DNA of 64,000 nucleotides from an uncultured Flavobacteriales bacterium (GTDB lineage Bacteria; Bacteroidota; Bacteroidia; Flavobacteriales_D; Sanyastnellaceae), in the NCBI GenBank assembly GCA_938085105.1, contig CALKGK010000047.1:36531-100530 (forward strand), read 5' to 3'. Numbering within the stretch: position 1 is the first letter of the stretch; the number at the start of each line of letters is the position of its first letter. The notes under the pieces were generated by a model. That model saw nothing but the letters and a program-made list of their open reading frames with translations, was not told the origin of the DNA and ran no database searches. Positions 46,387 through 55,514 of the stretch are shown one piece after another. A program made the position numbers and the translations under genes.

Positions 46387-48432
46387 ATGAGCTTTGCACG
46401 ACCGGAAATATTGTGGGCCCTCTTCGCCCTGTTGATTCCCATAATTGTTCACTTATTTAATTTCCGTCGCTTCCGCAAAGTTACGTTCTCCAATGTGGCT
46501 TTTCTAAAAGAAGTGCAGCAAGAAACCAAGTCGAGGTCTAAAATCAAGCATTTTTTTATTCTTTTTGCTCGACTTCTCGCACTGGCTTGCCTTATTATCG
46601 CCTTCGCTCAGCCTTTCGTCCCATTGAATGAGAGCAATCAAAAGCAGGGAGATCGCGCCATTTCCATTTATGTAGACAATAGTTTTTCCATGGATGGAGA
46701 AGGGGAGGAAGGTTTGCTTTTAGAGGTAGCCAAAAACAAAGCGCGCGAGCTGGTCAGTGCATACAGTCCGAGCGATCGCTTTCAAATCCTAAGCAATGAT
46801 TTTGAGGGCAGACACCAACGTCTTTATAGCAAAGAAGAAGCCTTGGAATTGATCGATGAAATTCAGTCCTCTGCTCAAGTGCGTCAGTTGGAAGATGTGA
46901 TTTCCCGACAAAACAATTTGCTCCGCGAGAATGAAAATGAAGGGGAACGTTTGGCTTATGTGCTCTCAGATTTACAAAAGAACACCCATCAACTTACGGA
47001 AGAATTTCAGCCAGACAGTTCCGTGCTTGTTCGATTCATTCCTCAACGCTCGTCATTCGATGTGAACGTTTACATCGATAGTGTTTGGTTCGATACGCCC
47101 GTTCGTGTCTTGAATCAACCTGAGCGGCTTCGTTTTAGGGTGAAACACAATGCTAAGGAGGTCATCAATAATGTGCCTGTTCAATTGAGCATCAACGGCA
47201 CACAAAAAGGCTTAGGGAGTTTCCAGCTTTTACCTGGAGTGGTCTGTGATACTTCAATAACCTATACCCAAACCACAGCAGGTGATCAATTTGCGAACCT
47301 CAGTATTGAAGACTATCCCATCACTTTTGATGATGATTTCTACTTCTCGTATCGTGTTGCAGACCAAATCAATATTTTGGACATCAAAGGAGTGAATGCG
47401 GGAAGTAACCTCCAGAAAGTCTTCCAGGATGATCCATTTTATGCTTACCAATCGGTTTCACAAGGACAAGTGAACTACGGTGAGTTGGCCAATTTTCAGC
47501 TCATCGTTGTGAATCAGCTCAGCAGTTTGAGTTCAGGCCTCATTAGCGAACTGATTAACTATACAGCTCAAGGCGGGACGTGTTTATTCATCCCCGATGA
47601 GAATGGAAACTTGAACGATTACAATGAATTGAGCTTGGCACTTGGAAAAGTGCAGGTTCGTTCGGGAAGCGGGAGTTTTGAAGTAAGTGAAATCAATTAT
47701 GATCACTTCATCTACTCCGGTGTTTTTGAAAGTGTGAAACAAGGCAACATTGACCTTCCCAAAGGAGAAAACGCCTTGGTGATTGAACGCAACTCGAGAA
47801 GTCAAGAAGAACAACTCCTCTTCTTACCTTCAGGAAACAGTTTCCTTGCTGCATTTCCTTTTGAGAACGGACGTTTTTACCTTTTGGCAAGTTCACTGTC
47901 GAGCAGCCAAAGCAATTTTGCTCAACACGCTTTATTTGTACCGAGCATGCTGAGGATAGCAGAGTTCAGCCAAGGAAAGTCGCCTTTGTATTACGCCGTT
48001 AGTGATGAAGCTGTGTTACAAGTGCCCAATGCTAAATTGCAGGGAGACGCTGTTTTTGAAGTGAAAAGTAAGGATCAAGATTTTAGTTTTATTCCCGAAA
48101 CCCGACAAGTGGGCGGTGCTACCGAATTGTTTGTACACGATCAATTGAAGAATGCCGGACAATTTGAGTTGGTTCAAGGTGAAGAAGTACAACGGGCATT
48201 GAGTTTCAATTACGCTCGATTGGAAAGCAATACAGCCGCTTTTTCTTTGCCTGATTGGGAAGCCCTTTTGAAAGAACGAGGCTGGGACAATGCAAGTATT
48301 TATGAAGGCGATATGGACCAAATTGCTGCTTTGGTGGCAGACATCGATGAGGGAAGAAGTCTCTGGTGGATGTTCTTGGTGCTGGCGCTTGCATTTTTGT
48401 GTTTGGAGGTGATTTTTATAAAACTGTTTTAA
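46387..48432 (+). CDS. BatA/aerotolerance-type membrane protein with VWA-like domain
   Basis: 681 residues. The N-terminal BatA domain has two membrane helices (about 7-25, PEILWALFALLIPIIVHLF; about 58-78) around the conserved NFRRFRKVTFSNVAFLKEV. A von Willebrand A-like domain follows (about 93-230) with IYVDNSFSMDGEG, a MIDAS-like D-x-S-x-S variant (DNSFS). After a long beta-rich extracytoplasmic region comes a C-terminal membrane helix (about 660-680, WWMFLVLALAFLCLEVIFI). Family proteins are common in Bacteroidota; exact role unclear. pyrC-like gene starts 1 base after the stop. Confidence 0.92.
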   Translation: MSFARPEILWALFALLIPIIVHLFNFRRFRKVTFSNVAFLKEVQQETKSRSKIKHFFILFARLLALACLIIAFAQPFVPLNESNQKQGDRAISIYVDNSFSMDGEGEEGLLLEVAKNKARELVSAYSPSDRFQILSNDFEGRHQRLYSKEEALELIDEIQSSAQVRQLEDVISRQNNLLRENENEGERLAYVLSDLQKNTHQLTEEFQPDSSVLVRFIPQRSSFDVNVYIDSVWFDTPVRVLNQPERLRFRVKHNAKEVINNVPVQLSINGTQKGLGSFQLLPGVVCDTSITYTQTTAGDQFANLSIEDYPITFDDDFYFSYRVADQINILDIKGVNAGSNLQKVFQDDPFYAYQSVSQGQVNYGELANFQLIVVNQLSSLSSGLISELINYTAQGGTCLFIPDENGNLNDYNELSLALGKVQVRSGSGSFEVSEINYDHFIYSGVFESVKQGNIDLPKGENALVIERNSRSQEEQLLFLPSGNSFLAAFPFENGRFYLLASSLSSSQSNFAQHALFVPSMLRIAEFSQGKSPLYYAVSDEAVLQVPNAKLQGDAVFEVKSKDQDFSFIPETRQVGGATELFVHDQLKNAGQFELVQGEEVQRALSFNYARLESNTAAFSLPDWEALLKERGWDNASIYEGDMDQIAALVADIDEGRSLWWMFLVLALAFLCLEVIFIKLF

Positions 48433-48433
48433 A

Positions 48434-49705
48434 ATGCGCTGGATCATTCAAGCTGCTACGATTATTGACCCCAATGGGAAGCACCATCTAAAAGTGAGGG
48501 ACCTTCTCATCGAAAATGGTGTAATTCAAGATATCAAAGCCACCATTGATGCCAAGAACGCCGATCAGGTGATTGACGGAAAGGGCAAATGTCTTTCCTT
48601 AGGTTGGATTGATTTGAAAGCCCACTTTCGAGATCCAGGTGAAGAGTACAAAGAAGGCTTGCTCAACGGTCTAGATGCCGCTGCGCGTGGTGGATTCACC
48701 CGAGTGCTTTGCATGCCATCCACTTTTCCAGTGATTGATTCGAAAGCACAGGTGGTGTACTTGAAATCAAGGTCTGAAGGTCACCCTGTAAGCCTCCTTC
48801 CTGTAGGAAGTCTTTCGCAAGGAGGAAAGGGAGAACAAATGACGGAAATGTTCGACATGATGAACGCCGGAGTGGTGGCTTTTTCCGACGATGCCTCCGT
48901 GGAAAGAACTTCACTCTTAAGCAAGAGTTTGGATTACAGTCAGGCACTGAATGTTCCACTGATGAGCATTTGCCTTGACCCTGATTTGAGCGAAGGAGGA
49001 GTAATGCACGAAGGAAAAGTAAGCAATAGCTTGGGGCTGAAGGGCATCCCGGCGGTGGCAGAAGAGATTCGTGTGGCAAGAGATATTGAGGTGCTGAGGT
49101 ACTCAGGAGGAAAGCTTCACCTTATGCTGCTTTCGTCAAAAAGAGCGGTAGAAATGGTGCGCAAGGCGAAGAAGGAAGGCCTGCGAATTACCGCAGGGGT
49201 GGCCGCTCAGCAGTTGTGCTACAATCACACACAATTGGAGACCTTTGATTCCAACATGAAAGTACTTCCTCCATACCGCGAAGAAAGTGACCGCACAGCT
49301 TTGATCAAAGGTTTGAAAGACGGAACCATCGATGCGGTGTGCTCCAACCATGAACCCGAAAACATTGAAAATAAAAAACGCGAGTTCGAGCATGCCGCTT
49401 TTGGAAACAGCAGTATCGAAGCCGCGTTTTCGCTATTGTGCAAAGGTCTTGGTAAGCACTTAAGTCCTGAACAAGTTGTTCAGTCGCTGGCTATCGGACC
49501 AAGAGTTGTTTTGGGAGACGAACAGCAATCCATCGAAACGGGATCGAAAGCGGAATTGACTCTTTTTTCCATTGAGGAAGAGCGTCATTATGCCGCCGAC
49601 GAATGGATCAGCCATTCTCACAACTCACCTGTAATTGGGACAAGTCTTCCTGGAAAGGTATATGCCATTGTTAACGGGGAACAGGTGGTCATCCAAAACG
49701 ATTAG
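48434..49705 (+). CDS. Dihydroorotase homologue lacking metal ligands (PyrC'-type)
   Basis: 423 residues, amidohydrolase fold of class I dihydroorotases. The fold markers are kept (GWIDLKAHFRDPGEEYKEG, VAFSDDASV, SLGLKGIPAVAEEI). The metal ligands are not: the H-x-H pair reads K62-A-H64, the H-C-E-D site reads I179-C-L-D, the His of the HxxH-V-S-T strand is Leu232, the P-H-H site reads A-Q-Q, and the T-D-H-A-P site reads S-N305-H-E-P. It is therefore probably not a working dihydroorotase; known precedent is inactive PyrC' that supports aspartate transcarbamoylase. Coupled to the BatA-like gene; 3' end overlaps the DUF3467 gene by 4 bases. Confidence 0.88.
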   Translation: MRWIIQAATIIDPNGKHHLKVRDLLIENGVIQDIKATIDAKNADQVIDGKGKCLSLGWIDLKAHFRDPGEEYKEGLLNGLDAAARGGFTRVLCMPSTFPVIDSKAQVVYLKSRSEGHPVSLLPVGSLSQGGKGEQMTEMFDMMNAGVVAFSDDASVERTSLLSKSLDYSQALNVPLMSICLDPDLSEGGVMHEGKVSNSLGLKGIPAVAEEIRVARDIEVLRYSGGKLHLMLLSSKRAVEMVRKAKKEGLRITAGVAAQQLCYNHTQLETFDSNMKVLPPYREESDRTALIKGLKDGTIDAVCSNHEPENIENKKREFEHAAFGNSSIEAAFSLLCKGLGKHLSPEQVVQSLAIGPRVVLGDEQQSIETGSKAELTLFSIEEERHYAADEWISHSHNSPVIGTSLPGKVYAIVNGEQVVIQND

Positions 49706-50016
49706 GCCTCGCCTTGGGGTCCGCCAAAATTCATCGGTAGGTTCATTTCTGGACCCGGAGCTTCTTTGATGGGGCCGTGCTGACTCTCGTATTTTTTAAT
49801 GTTCTCGTTCAATGCGCGCATCAATCTTTTGGCGTGCTGAGGTGTAACGATAATTCTCGATTTTACCTTCGCTTTTGGCACTCCTGGCATGATGCGGATG
49901 AAGTCCAAAATGAACTCAGCTGCAGAGTGAGTAATAATTGCGAGGTTTGAATAGGTGCCTTGTGCGGCTTCTTCACTCAATTCGATGTTGAGCTGTGGTT
50001 TTTTCTTTTCTTCCAT
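49702..50016 (-). CDS. DUF3467 protein
   Basis: 104 residues, small soluble protein of a family widespread in Bacteroidota: SEEAAQGTYSNLAIITHSAAEF, FIRIMPGVPKAKVKSRIIVTPQHAKRLMRALNENI. Function unknown. The tail is Pro/Gly/Met-rich. 22 bases downstream of the YjjG-like gene, same strand. Confidence 0.93.
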   Translation of the reverse strand: MEEKKKPQLNIELSEEAAQGTYSNLAIITHSAAEFILDFIRIMPGVPKAKVKSRIIVTPQHAKRLMRALNENIKKYESQHGPIKEAPGPEMNLPMNFGGPQGEA

Positions 50017-50038
50017 AATTTTTTTCTTGCTGATGGTA

Positions 50039-50737
50039 TTAGGTCCAGGCCAGCATTTCCTTTAATGATTGAATTTCTTTTGTAATTTCTTCTTGGTGAG
50101 GTTCGGCTTTCGGGTTGAAATAGACTTGTTTCATCCCCACCGCTTTTGCACCCAAAATGTCTACAGGCAGGTCATCACCAATCATAACGGAATCATTGGC
50201 TGCTGCCTTTGCGAGTTTCAAACTGTGGTGAAAAATCTGCTCATGTGGTTTTTTCACCCCGGCTCTTTCTGAAGTGATGATTTCTTCAAAAAAGTGGTCA
50301 ATGCCCGTGTTTTTAAGTTTCACGTGTTGAATTTCTTCAAAACCATTGGTGATGATGTGCATGCGGTAGCCTTTGTCTTTAAGTTGAGCGAGAACTTCTT
50401 GAGTGCCTTCCATGAGTGCTGTTTTGAGCGGACTCGTTGCTACGTAAAGGTCCCCCATTTCAATGGCCAGTTCTTTATCATTACGATCAAAACGTTGAAT
50501 GGTTCGAAGGAAGCGTTCAAACCGAAGCACTTCCTTGCTCATGGCACCAATTCGATAATCGTCCCAACATTTTTCGTTCTCAATCACATATGTTTTGTAG
50601 AATTCATCGAACTCAACGCCCAAAATATTGTGAAGGGTTTTGTTTTGGAAGATCTCCAATAAAGCCAAACGAGAATTCGTATCGAAGTCCCAAAGGGTGC
50701 GATCCAAATCAAAAAACAAATGAGAACTGTTGAGCAT
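50039..50737 (-). CDS. YjjG-family HAD phosphatase (noncanonical pyrimidine nucleotidase)
   Basis: 232 residues from the ATG at 50737 (MLNSSHLFFDLDRTLWDFD); the frame runs 50 codons upstream without HAD homology. HAD motif I DLDRT (nucleophile Asp), motif II in HIITNG, motif III Lys in ERAGVKKPHEQIF and motif IV GDDLPVDILGA are all present, with a helical cap between. In E. coli YjjG removes damaged pyrimidine nucleotides. It starts 11 bases after the membrane-protein gene. Confidence 0.9.
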   Translation of the reverse strand: MLNSSHLFFDLDRTLWDFDTNSRLALLEIFQNKTLHNILGVEFDEFYKTYVIENEKCWDDYRIGAMSKEVLRFERFLRTIQRFDRNDKELAIEMGDLYVATSPLKTALMEGTQEVLAQLKDKGYRMHIITNGFEEIQHVKLKNTGIDHFFEEIITSERAGVKKPHEQIFHHSLKLAKAAANDSVMIGDDLPVDILGAKAVGMKQVYFNPKAEPHQEEITKEIQSLKEMLAWT

Positions 50738-50748
50738 GTGCAGTGAAG

Positions 50749-51171
50749 TTAGAATATAAAATGAAGCCCTGTAAGCACCAAAGACCAGAGAAAGAAGCCC
50801 AAGATAAGGAGATATGGAGTAGCTTTCTGGTGATGGAAATATTTTGAGGCAATCAAGGAGCTGATGGGCACAGAAATCAGTCCGCAAATCATCATCAAGC
50901 CAAAAATGCCGTATTTGTTTTTAATGGCCACAATCCTTCTCCGGCCGGGGGTAAATACTTTTTTACCTTTTCGCTTGGCCCGCTTGGAGAAATACATGAA
51001 GAGCCTTTTCCCAAAACCGTAACAAATCATCACACCTAGCGCTGCTCCACTGCTTGTGGTGAGCACGATGGTAAGAAAACTGTAGTCTTCATTGGGTGCT
51101 AAAAACATGGCAGATGGGGTAAAGAGAAACTTTACAATCGCCAAAAAGAAGAAGCCCAGCAGTTTGCCCAT
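50749..51171 (-). CDS. Small membrane protein of unknown function
   Basis: 140 residues with three or four hydrophobic segments (about 4-20, 31-52, 90-110 and 120-140) and a very basic loop in the middle (SKRAKRKGKKVFTPGRRR). Family not recognised; the positive loop should face the cytoplasm. It lies 8 bases after upp and 11 bases before the HAD gene. Confidence 0.75.
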   Translation of the reverse strand: MGKLLGFFFLAIVKFLFTPSAMFLAPNEDYSFLTIVLTTSSGAALGVMICYGFGKRLFMYFSKRAKRKGKKVFTPGRRRIVAIKNKYGIFGLMMICGLISVPISSLIASKYFHHQKATPYLLILGFFLWSLVLTGLHFIF

Positions 51172-51179
51172 TTTTAGAT

Positions 51180-51827
51180 TTAATCCTTTTCTCCGTAGGC
51201 GAGATCACCTGCATCACCCAAACCTGGAACGATATAAGCCTTGGCGGTGAGTTCGCGATCCACAGCTCCAATCCAATAAGAGGTGTTCTCCGGGAGGTGT
51301 TTTCGAAGGTGAGTGAGTCCTTGAACGCTCGATATGGCAGAAACAACGTGCACTTTTTCTGGAATTCCCCTTTTCAATAGTGCACGATAGGCCAATTCCA
51401 TGCTCGATCCAGTGGCAATCATGGGATCACACAAAATGAGGGTGCGTCCCGTCAAGCTTGGGCTAGACATGTATTCAATGGCGATTTCGAATTCACCGTT
51501 GTTCTGGTATTTTCGGTAAGCTGAAACAAAGGCATTGTCTGCTCTGTCAAATACGTTTAGGGCTCCTTCATGCAAAGGTAAACCAGCTCTCAAAATCGCT
51601 GCCAAAACAGGTTGTTCCTTCAGTTCGTGTCCGTCCGCATCACCCAAAGGAGTGCTCACGTTGATCTCTGAATAGGAAATTTCTTTACTCAATTCATAGG
51701 CCAGTACTTCCCCAATTCGCTGCATATTTTTACGGAATCGCAGGCGGTCTTGCTGAATTTTACTGTCCCTAATTTCAGCCAGAAATACTTGCAGCATCGA
51801 AGCTGTTTTTCCCAATTCGTGGATCAT
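51180..51827 (-). CDS. upp: Uracil phosphoribosyltransferase
   Basis: Salvage enzyme making UMP from uracil and PRPP. 215 residues. PRPP loop LILCDPMIATGSSM and the uracil-binding C-terminal GLGDAGDLAYG are clear; the N-terminus is the longer Bacteroidota form. Near-consensus -7 element TAACTTCG at about 51846-51853. Confidence 0.94.
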   Translation of the reverse strand: MIHELGKTASMLQVFLAEIRDSKIQQDRLRFRKNMQRIGEVLAYELSKEISYSEINVSTPLGDADGHELKEQPVLAAILRAGLPLHEGALNVFDRADNAFVSAYRKYQNNGEFEIAIEYMSSPSLTGRTLILCDPMIATGSSMELAYRALLKRGIPEKVHVVSAISSVQGLTHLRKHLPENTSYWIGAVDRELTAKAYIVPGLGDAGDLAYGEKD

Positions 51828-51905
51828 GGTGGTCGTTTTAGCGAAGTTAGTTAAACGGAGGTCTTGCTCGAAATACTTTGTCTTTTTTAGCAGCTTGTTT
51901 AGGCT

Positions 51906-53219
51906 TTAATCCTTGCTTTCAATTTGTGCTTCTTGTAAAATCTCATCCAGAACCTTTTCCCATCCTTTCCAAAACCAAGTTCCAGAAAGCGATTCATTGT
52001 GCCAAAGGCTCATTCCCGTTCCATTCACCTTTTTTACTTCATCGATCAAAGGTTTGATCTTGCTTCTCACTTCGTTTGCATTCCATTTCAGGTAACGATT
52101 TAAGGTGGCATCCATGAAGGTGAAGGGATGGACTCTCAATTTGGTGCTGCGCTCTGCATCGAGATCGTACCAAAGAAATGAACTGGCGATGCTAGCGCGA
52201 AATCCGGGGTGCTGAGCATAGCCCATGGTGTAATCGTCGCTAATGTCCAAAGAGAGGAGCTGACGGTAGGTATAAGGAAAGCGCAACATCAAAAAGTGCT
52301 GCCTGCTTTGATGTACTTTTCGGTGGGTGATTTTGCGTAAACGAGAGAGTTCGGTTTTGAGTTTCGTAGGGTCTTGATTGCTCTGGTAACCGGGGTGAAT
52401 CCCCACTTGATAGCGATCATTGACGGATTTGATCAGCGATTGAAATGCTTTGCTCCGCCACGGAAGCCCTTTGTCGTTATGGCCATAATCCGCCATCAAG
52501 AAGAAGAAAATGGCTTCCACCTTGTACTTGCGGTGAAGTTCATCCATCTCCTCGTAGGTGTCGTAGGGGTCAGGGCTTCCTCCCCATTGCGTGCTCAATC
52601 GCTGCTTCAGGTTGGTGAAATCCAAGGCGATGAGGTCTTTCGCAATGCCTCCAGAGAAGCGCATGAGTCCTTTCTCTTTGTAGGCATAAGCACTATCAAT
52701 GTCTACAGTAGAGATGAATTGGTATTTCGGACACTTGAAGGTCAAAGAGGGATACACCCGTTCAAGTTGTTTCTTGAGAAAGAGAGCGTAACGATTCACC
52801 ACTGCACGATTCAAGAACCCAAACTTCATGGCTGCGCTTTGTTCGGGCAAATACCTGCTGTGCTCATCGGTGCGGTGCGGAAGGTATTCTTCGTAGCGCG
52901 AAACGAGGAAGAAGGCCGCTGCAAAAAGATCAAAAGCTTGTTGGTCCATGCTCAACTCATCAAGCCCTGTTTCTTCATTGAAACGATGCTGAAGCCCTAT
53001 GTTGCGAACTCCTTTTTCCCTCAGAAGTCCAGAATCATACACATGCACGCCGGGCAATTCACTGTTTTTGGAATAGTTGATCTTCGCGCCTTCTGCAGCA
53101 ATAAAACTTTTTTCATCGTGGAAGTGCTCCACCTCCAAGCCTAAAAGTTCTTCGAAGATGAGTTTGGCGATGTAGCTCAATCGCGGTGCGCGGTGGGTGT
53201 GATGGAGAATGATTTTCAC
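51906..53219 (-). CDS. Polysaccharide deacetylase-like protein (DUF7033 type)
   Basis: 437 residues from a GTG start at 53219 that overlaps the wecB stop (GTGA), which fits better than the open frame to 53285. An N-terminal DUF7033-like domain (about 1-150, ending FLVSRYEEYLPH) is followed by a NodB-like fold: FISTVDIDSAYAYKEKG with the metal/catalytic Asp pair, VGIHPGYQSN and a C-terminal VHPFTFMDATL and LWHNESLSG. Members are found near cell-surface sugar genes. Coupling with wecB suggests a role in envelope polysaccharide; the substrate is not predictable. Confidence 0.86.
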   Translation of the reverse strand: MKIILHHTHRAPRLSYIAKLIFEELLGLEVEHFHDEKSFIAAEGAKINYSKNSELPGVHVYDSGLLREKGVRNIGLQHRFNEETGLDELSMDQQAFDLFAAAFFLVSRYEEYLPHRTDEHSRYLPEQSAAMKFGFLNRAVVNRYALFLKKQLERVYPSLTFKCPKYQFISTVDIDSAYAYKEKGLMRFSGGIAKDLIALDFTNLKQRLSTQWGGSPDPYDTYEEMDELHRKYKVEAIFFFLMADYGHNDKGLPWRSKAFQSLIKSVNDRYQVGIHPGYQSNQDPTKLKTELSRLRKITHRKVHQSRQHFLMLRFPYTYRQLLSLDISDDYTMGYAQHPGFRASIASSFLWYDLDAERSTKLRVHPFTFMDATLNRYLKWNANEVRSKIKPLIDEVKKVNGTGMSLWHNESLSGTWFWKGWEKVLDEILQEAQIESKD

Positions 53220-54346
53220 AAGACTTCCATCATTTTTTGAGCAATGAATTCTGCCGCATTTCCGTCTCCGTAAAATGCTGGCCACTGACTCGGTGGATGT
53301 TGAAGTAGTGCAGTGATGTTTTCATCCAGCGTGCTGAGGTCGAAGCTCAATCTGGCGGCGCCAGACTCGATCAATTCGGTCCATTCCGTTTCTGAGCGAA
53401 GCACAATGCACGGTGTTTTGAAGAAGTAGGCTTCTTTCTGAACGCCCCCAGAATCACTCACCACAAGTTTAGCTTTGCTTTCGAGTAGGATCATGTCCAA
53501 ATAGCCCAAAGGTTCGCAAAGGACCATGGCACTGCTTGTCTTCATAACAGTGTAGAGTTCAGGAAGGTGCTTCTCCAATAAATGTTTTGTTCTTGGGTGG
53601 AGGGGAAGCACAACTTGCATTCCGTGTTTTGGCTGGATGGCGAGCAGGGACTTCATCACTGCTTCAAGTCTTTTCGGATCGTCAGTGTTGTAAGGACGGT
53701 GAACCGTAGCCAAGGCAAAATCTCCAGAAATGGCATCGGGAAGTTGTTTGCTTTCGGATGCCTTTTGAGCAAAGTACAAGGAATTGTCCAACATCACATC
53801 GCCGCAATGGACGGGTAGGGGATGGTCTGCGTTGTATGGGCCTTCAGCGCTGGTATCAAACCCTTCACGTTCCAAGTTCTTGATGCCGTTTTCAGTAGGT
53901 GAGAAGAGCAGTGTGCTGCAATGGTCACACAAAATCCGGTTGATTTCCTCGGGCATGGATTTATTGAAGGAGCGCAGGCCAGCTTCGATGTGCACCAAGG
54001 GAATGTGCAACTTTGAGGCAACAAGCGCAGCGGCAAGCGTGGAGTTGGTGTCTCCATAAACCACCACGGCGTCGGGTTTTTCTTTCAAAATGACCTCTTC
54101 CAAGTCGATCATCATTTTTGCCGTTTGAGCTCCGTGCATTCCAGAGCCAACTTCCAGTTGGTATTTTGGTCGTGGAATGTTCATTTCATCAAAGAAAACG
54201 GCAGAGAGCTTGTCGTCGTAATGTTGCCCTGTGTGAACTAGAATTTCTTCTACTTCTCCTTTCCAATGTGTTTCAAATGCTCTGCTCAAAGCAGCTGCTT
54301 TGATGATTTGTGGTCGGGCACCAATAACGGTGATGATTTTCTTCAT
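53216..54346 (-). CDS. wecB: UDP-N-acetylglucosamine 2-epimerase (non-hydrolysing)
   Basis: 376 residues from the ATG at 54346 (MKKIITVIGARPQIIKAAA). Interconverts UDP-GlcNAc and UDP-ManNAc for surface glycans. GT-B fold with the N-terminal GARPQIIK loop, VVYGDTNSTLAAALVA, PLVHIEAGLRSFNK, MPEEINRILCDH and the C-terminal VSDSGGVQKEAYF and LRSETEWTELI blocks. It starts 1 base after the radC stop and overlaps the deacetylase-like GTG by 4 bases. Confidence 0.94.
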   Translation of the reverse strand: MKKIITVIGARPQIIKAAALSRAFETHWKGEVEEILVHTGQHYDDKLSAVFFDEMNIPRPKYQLEVGSGMHGAQTAKMMIDLEEVILKEKPDAVVVYGDTNSTLAAALVASKLHIPLVHIEAGLRSFNKSMPEEINRILCDHCSTLLFSPTENGIKNLEREGFDTSAEGPYNADHPLPVHCGDVMLDNSLYFAQKASESKQLPDAISGDFALATVHRPYNTDDPKRLEAVMKSLLAIQPKHGMQVVLPLHPRTKHLLEKHLPELYTVMKTSSAMVLCEPLGYLDMILLESKAKLVVSDSGGVQKEAYFFKTPCIVLRSETEWTELIESGAARLSFDLSTLDENITALLQHPPSQWPAFYGDGNAAEFIAQKMMEVL

Positions 54347-54347
54347 A

Positions 54348-55046
54348 TTAAAGAGTTTCACTATCGGCGTAGCTGTAGTATCCTTCAACGCTGATGATGA
54401 GGTGGTCAATGATTGGTAAATCTAAGAATTCCCCAGCATTTTTAAGCTGTGCGGTGATCTTGTTGTCCGATTCACTGGGCTTCAAGTTTCCACTGGGATG
54501 ATTGTGCACCAGGATGATGGCGGAGCTTTGAAGACTGAGCGCTTTTTCAAAAATCACCTTTGGATCAGCCACGGTACCTGCTAGTCCGCCAGAGGATACT
54601 TTCTCCTTGCTCAAAACGAGGTTGGCACGGTTGAGGCAAAGGATCCAGAATTCTTCATGGGCGAGGTCGACAAGAAGTGGTCTCATGAGTTCGTGAACAT
54701 CTTTGGAAGAGCTGATTTTGGTTCTTTTTTTCGACCTGTGAAGATCTAGTCGGCGACCAAGTTCAAAGGCGGCGGCGATGCTGATGGCCTTTGCCGGACC
54801 AATGCCCTTGGCTTTTTGGAGTTGTTGAATGGACATACGGCAGAGGATGGAAAGATCGAATTGATGTAGTTCCAAAAGTTGGTGAGAAAGTTCACTCACT
54901 CCCAGGTTGGAGGTTCCCGAACCGAGTATGACCGTAATCAGATCAGTGTCGCTAGCAGATGCGATGCCGTGCTTGAGAATGCGTTCTCTCGGACGGTCTT
55001 CTTCTTGAAGCAATTGAATGCTTGAGGCTTGATATTTTTCTGTCAT
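54348..55046 (-). CDS. radC: RadC/UPF0758 JAMM-domain protein
   Basis: 232 residues from the ATG at 55046 (MTEKYQASSIQLL). N-terminal helix-hairpin-helix region (ELHQFDLSILCRM, KGIGPAKAISIAAA) and a C-terminal JAMM/MPN metalloprotease-like domain with VHNHPSGN...SESD ligands. The historical DNA-repair assignment is disputed. The start lies just after the rpsT terminator with almost no leader. Confidence 0.92.
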   Translation of the reverse strand: MTEKYQASSIQLLQEEDRPRERILKHGIASASDTDLITVILGSGTSNLGVSELSHQLLELHQFDLSILCRMSIQQLQKAKGIGPAKAISIAAAFELGRRLDLHRSKKRTKISSSKDVHELMRPLLVDLAHEEFWILCLNRANLVLSKEKVSSGGLAGTVADPKVIFEKALSLQSSAIILVHNHPSGNLKPSESDNKITAQLKNAGEFLDLPIIDHLIISVEGYYSYADSETL

Positions 55047-55049
55047 AAA

Positions 55050-55079
55050 CAAAAAAAGCCCCCATTAGTGGGAGCTTTC
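55050..55079 (-). terminator. Intrinsic terminator after rpsT, abutting radC
   Basis: On the minus strand AAAGCTCCCA/TGGGGGCTTT (55069-55078 with 55055-55064), TTAG-type loop, then 7 T. The T run ends 4 bases before the radC ATG. Confidence 0.9.
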
Positions 55080-55100
55080 ATGTTATAAACATAAATGTTT

Positions 55101-55352
55101 TTAGAGTGCCTTCACGTGCAAAGTCAAGCTCGATTTGAGGTTGGCTGCTTTATTTTTGTGAATGACATTTTTCTTTGCCAATTTATCCAACATAGAACAA
55201 ACCTTCGGCAACATTTCTGTCGCTTCTTTTTTGTCCTCAGTGCTGCGTAAGATACGAACAGCATTACGGGTTGTTTTATGCTGGTAACGATTTCTTACTC
55301 TTCTCTTTTCCGTAGAACGAATTCTCTTGAGGGCGGATTTGTGATTTGCCAT
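55101..55352 (-). CDS. rpsT: 30S ribosomal protein S20
   Basis: 83 residues, three-helix 16S rRNA-binding protein: [55 protein letters not shown] as typical segments. Short 5' leader after an exact -7 element, followed by its own terminator. Confidence 0.96.
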   Translation of the reverse strand: MANHKSALKRIRSTEKRRVRNRYQHKTTRNAVRILRSTEDKKEATEMLPKVCSMLDKLAKKNVIHKNKAANLKSSLTLHVKAL

Positions 55353-55384
55353 GTTTTGTTTCTTTATCTTCTCAAATAGGGCTG

Positions 55385-55392
55385 CAAATATA
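55385..55392 (-). promoter_or_regulatory. -7 promoter element for rpsT (TATATTTG)
   Basis: Exact TAnnTTTG on the minus strand, 32 bases before the rpsT ATG. Confidence 0.7.
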
Positions 55393-55514
55393 CTAACTTT
55401 TTTATTCTTTCATGTCCTGATGCCCAATTTTTTTACCTGAAACTTTTTGTAGGTGGATTCGTACTAAGGGGAGATAAGTTATATAAACTGATACACTTAA
55501 ATCCATCCATCCTA

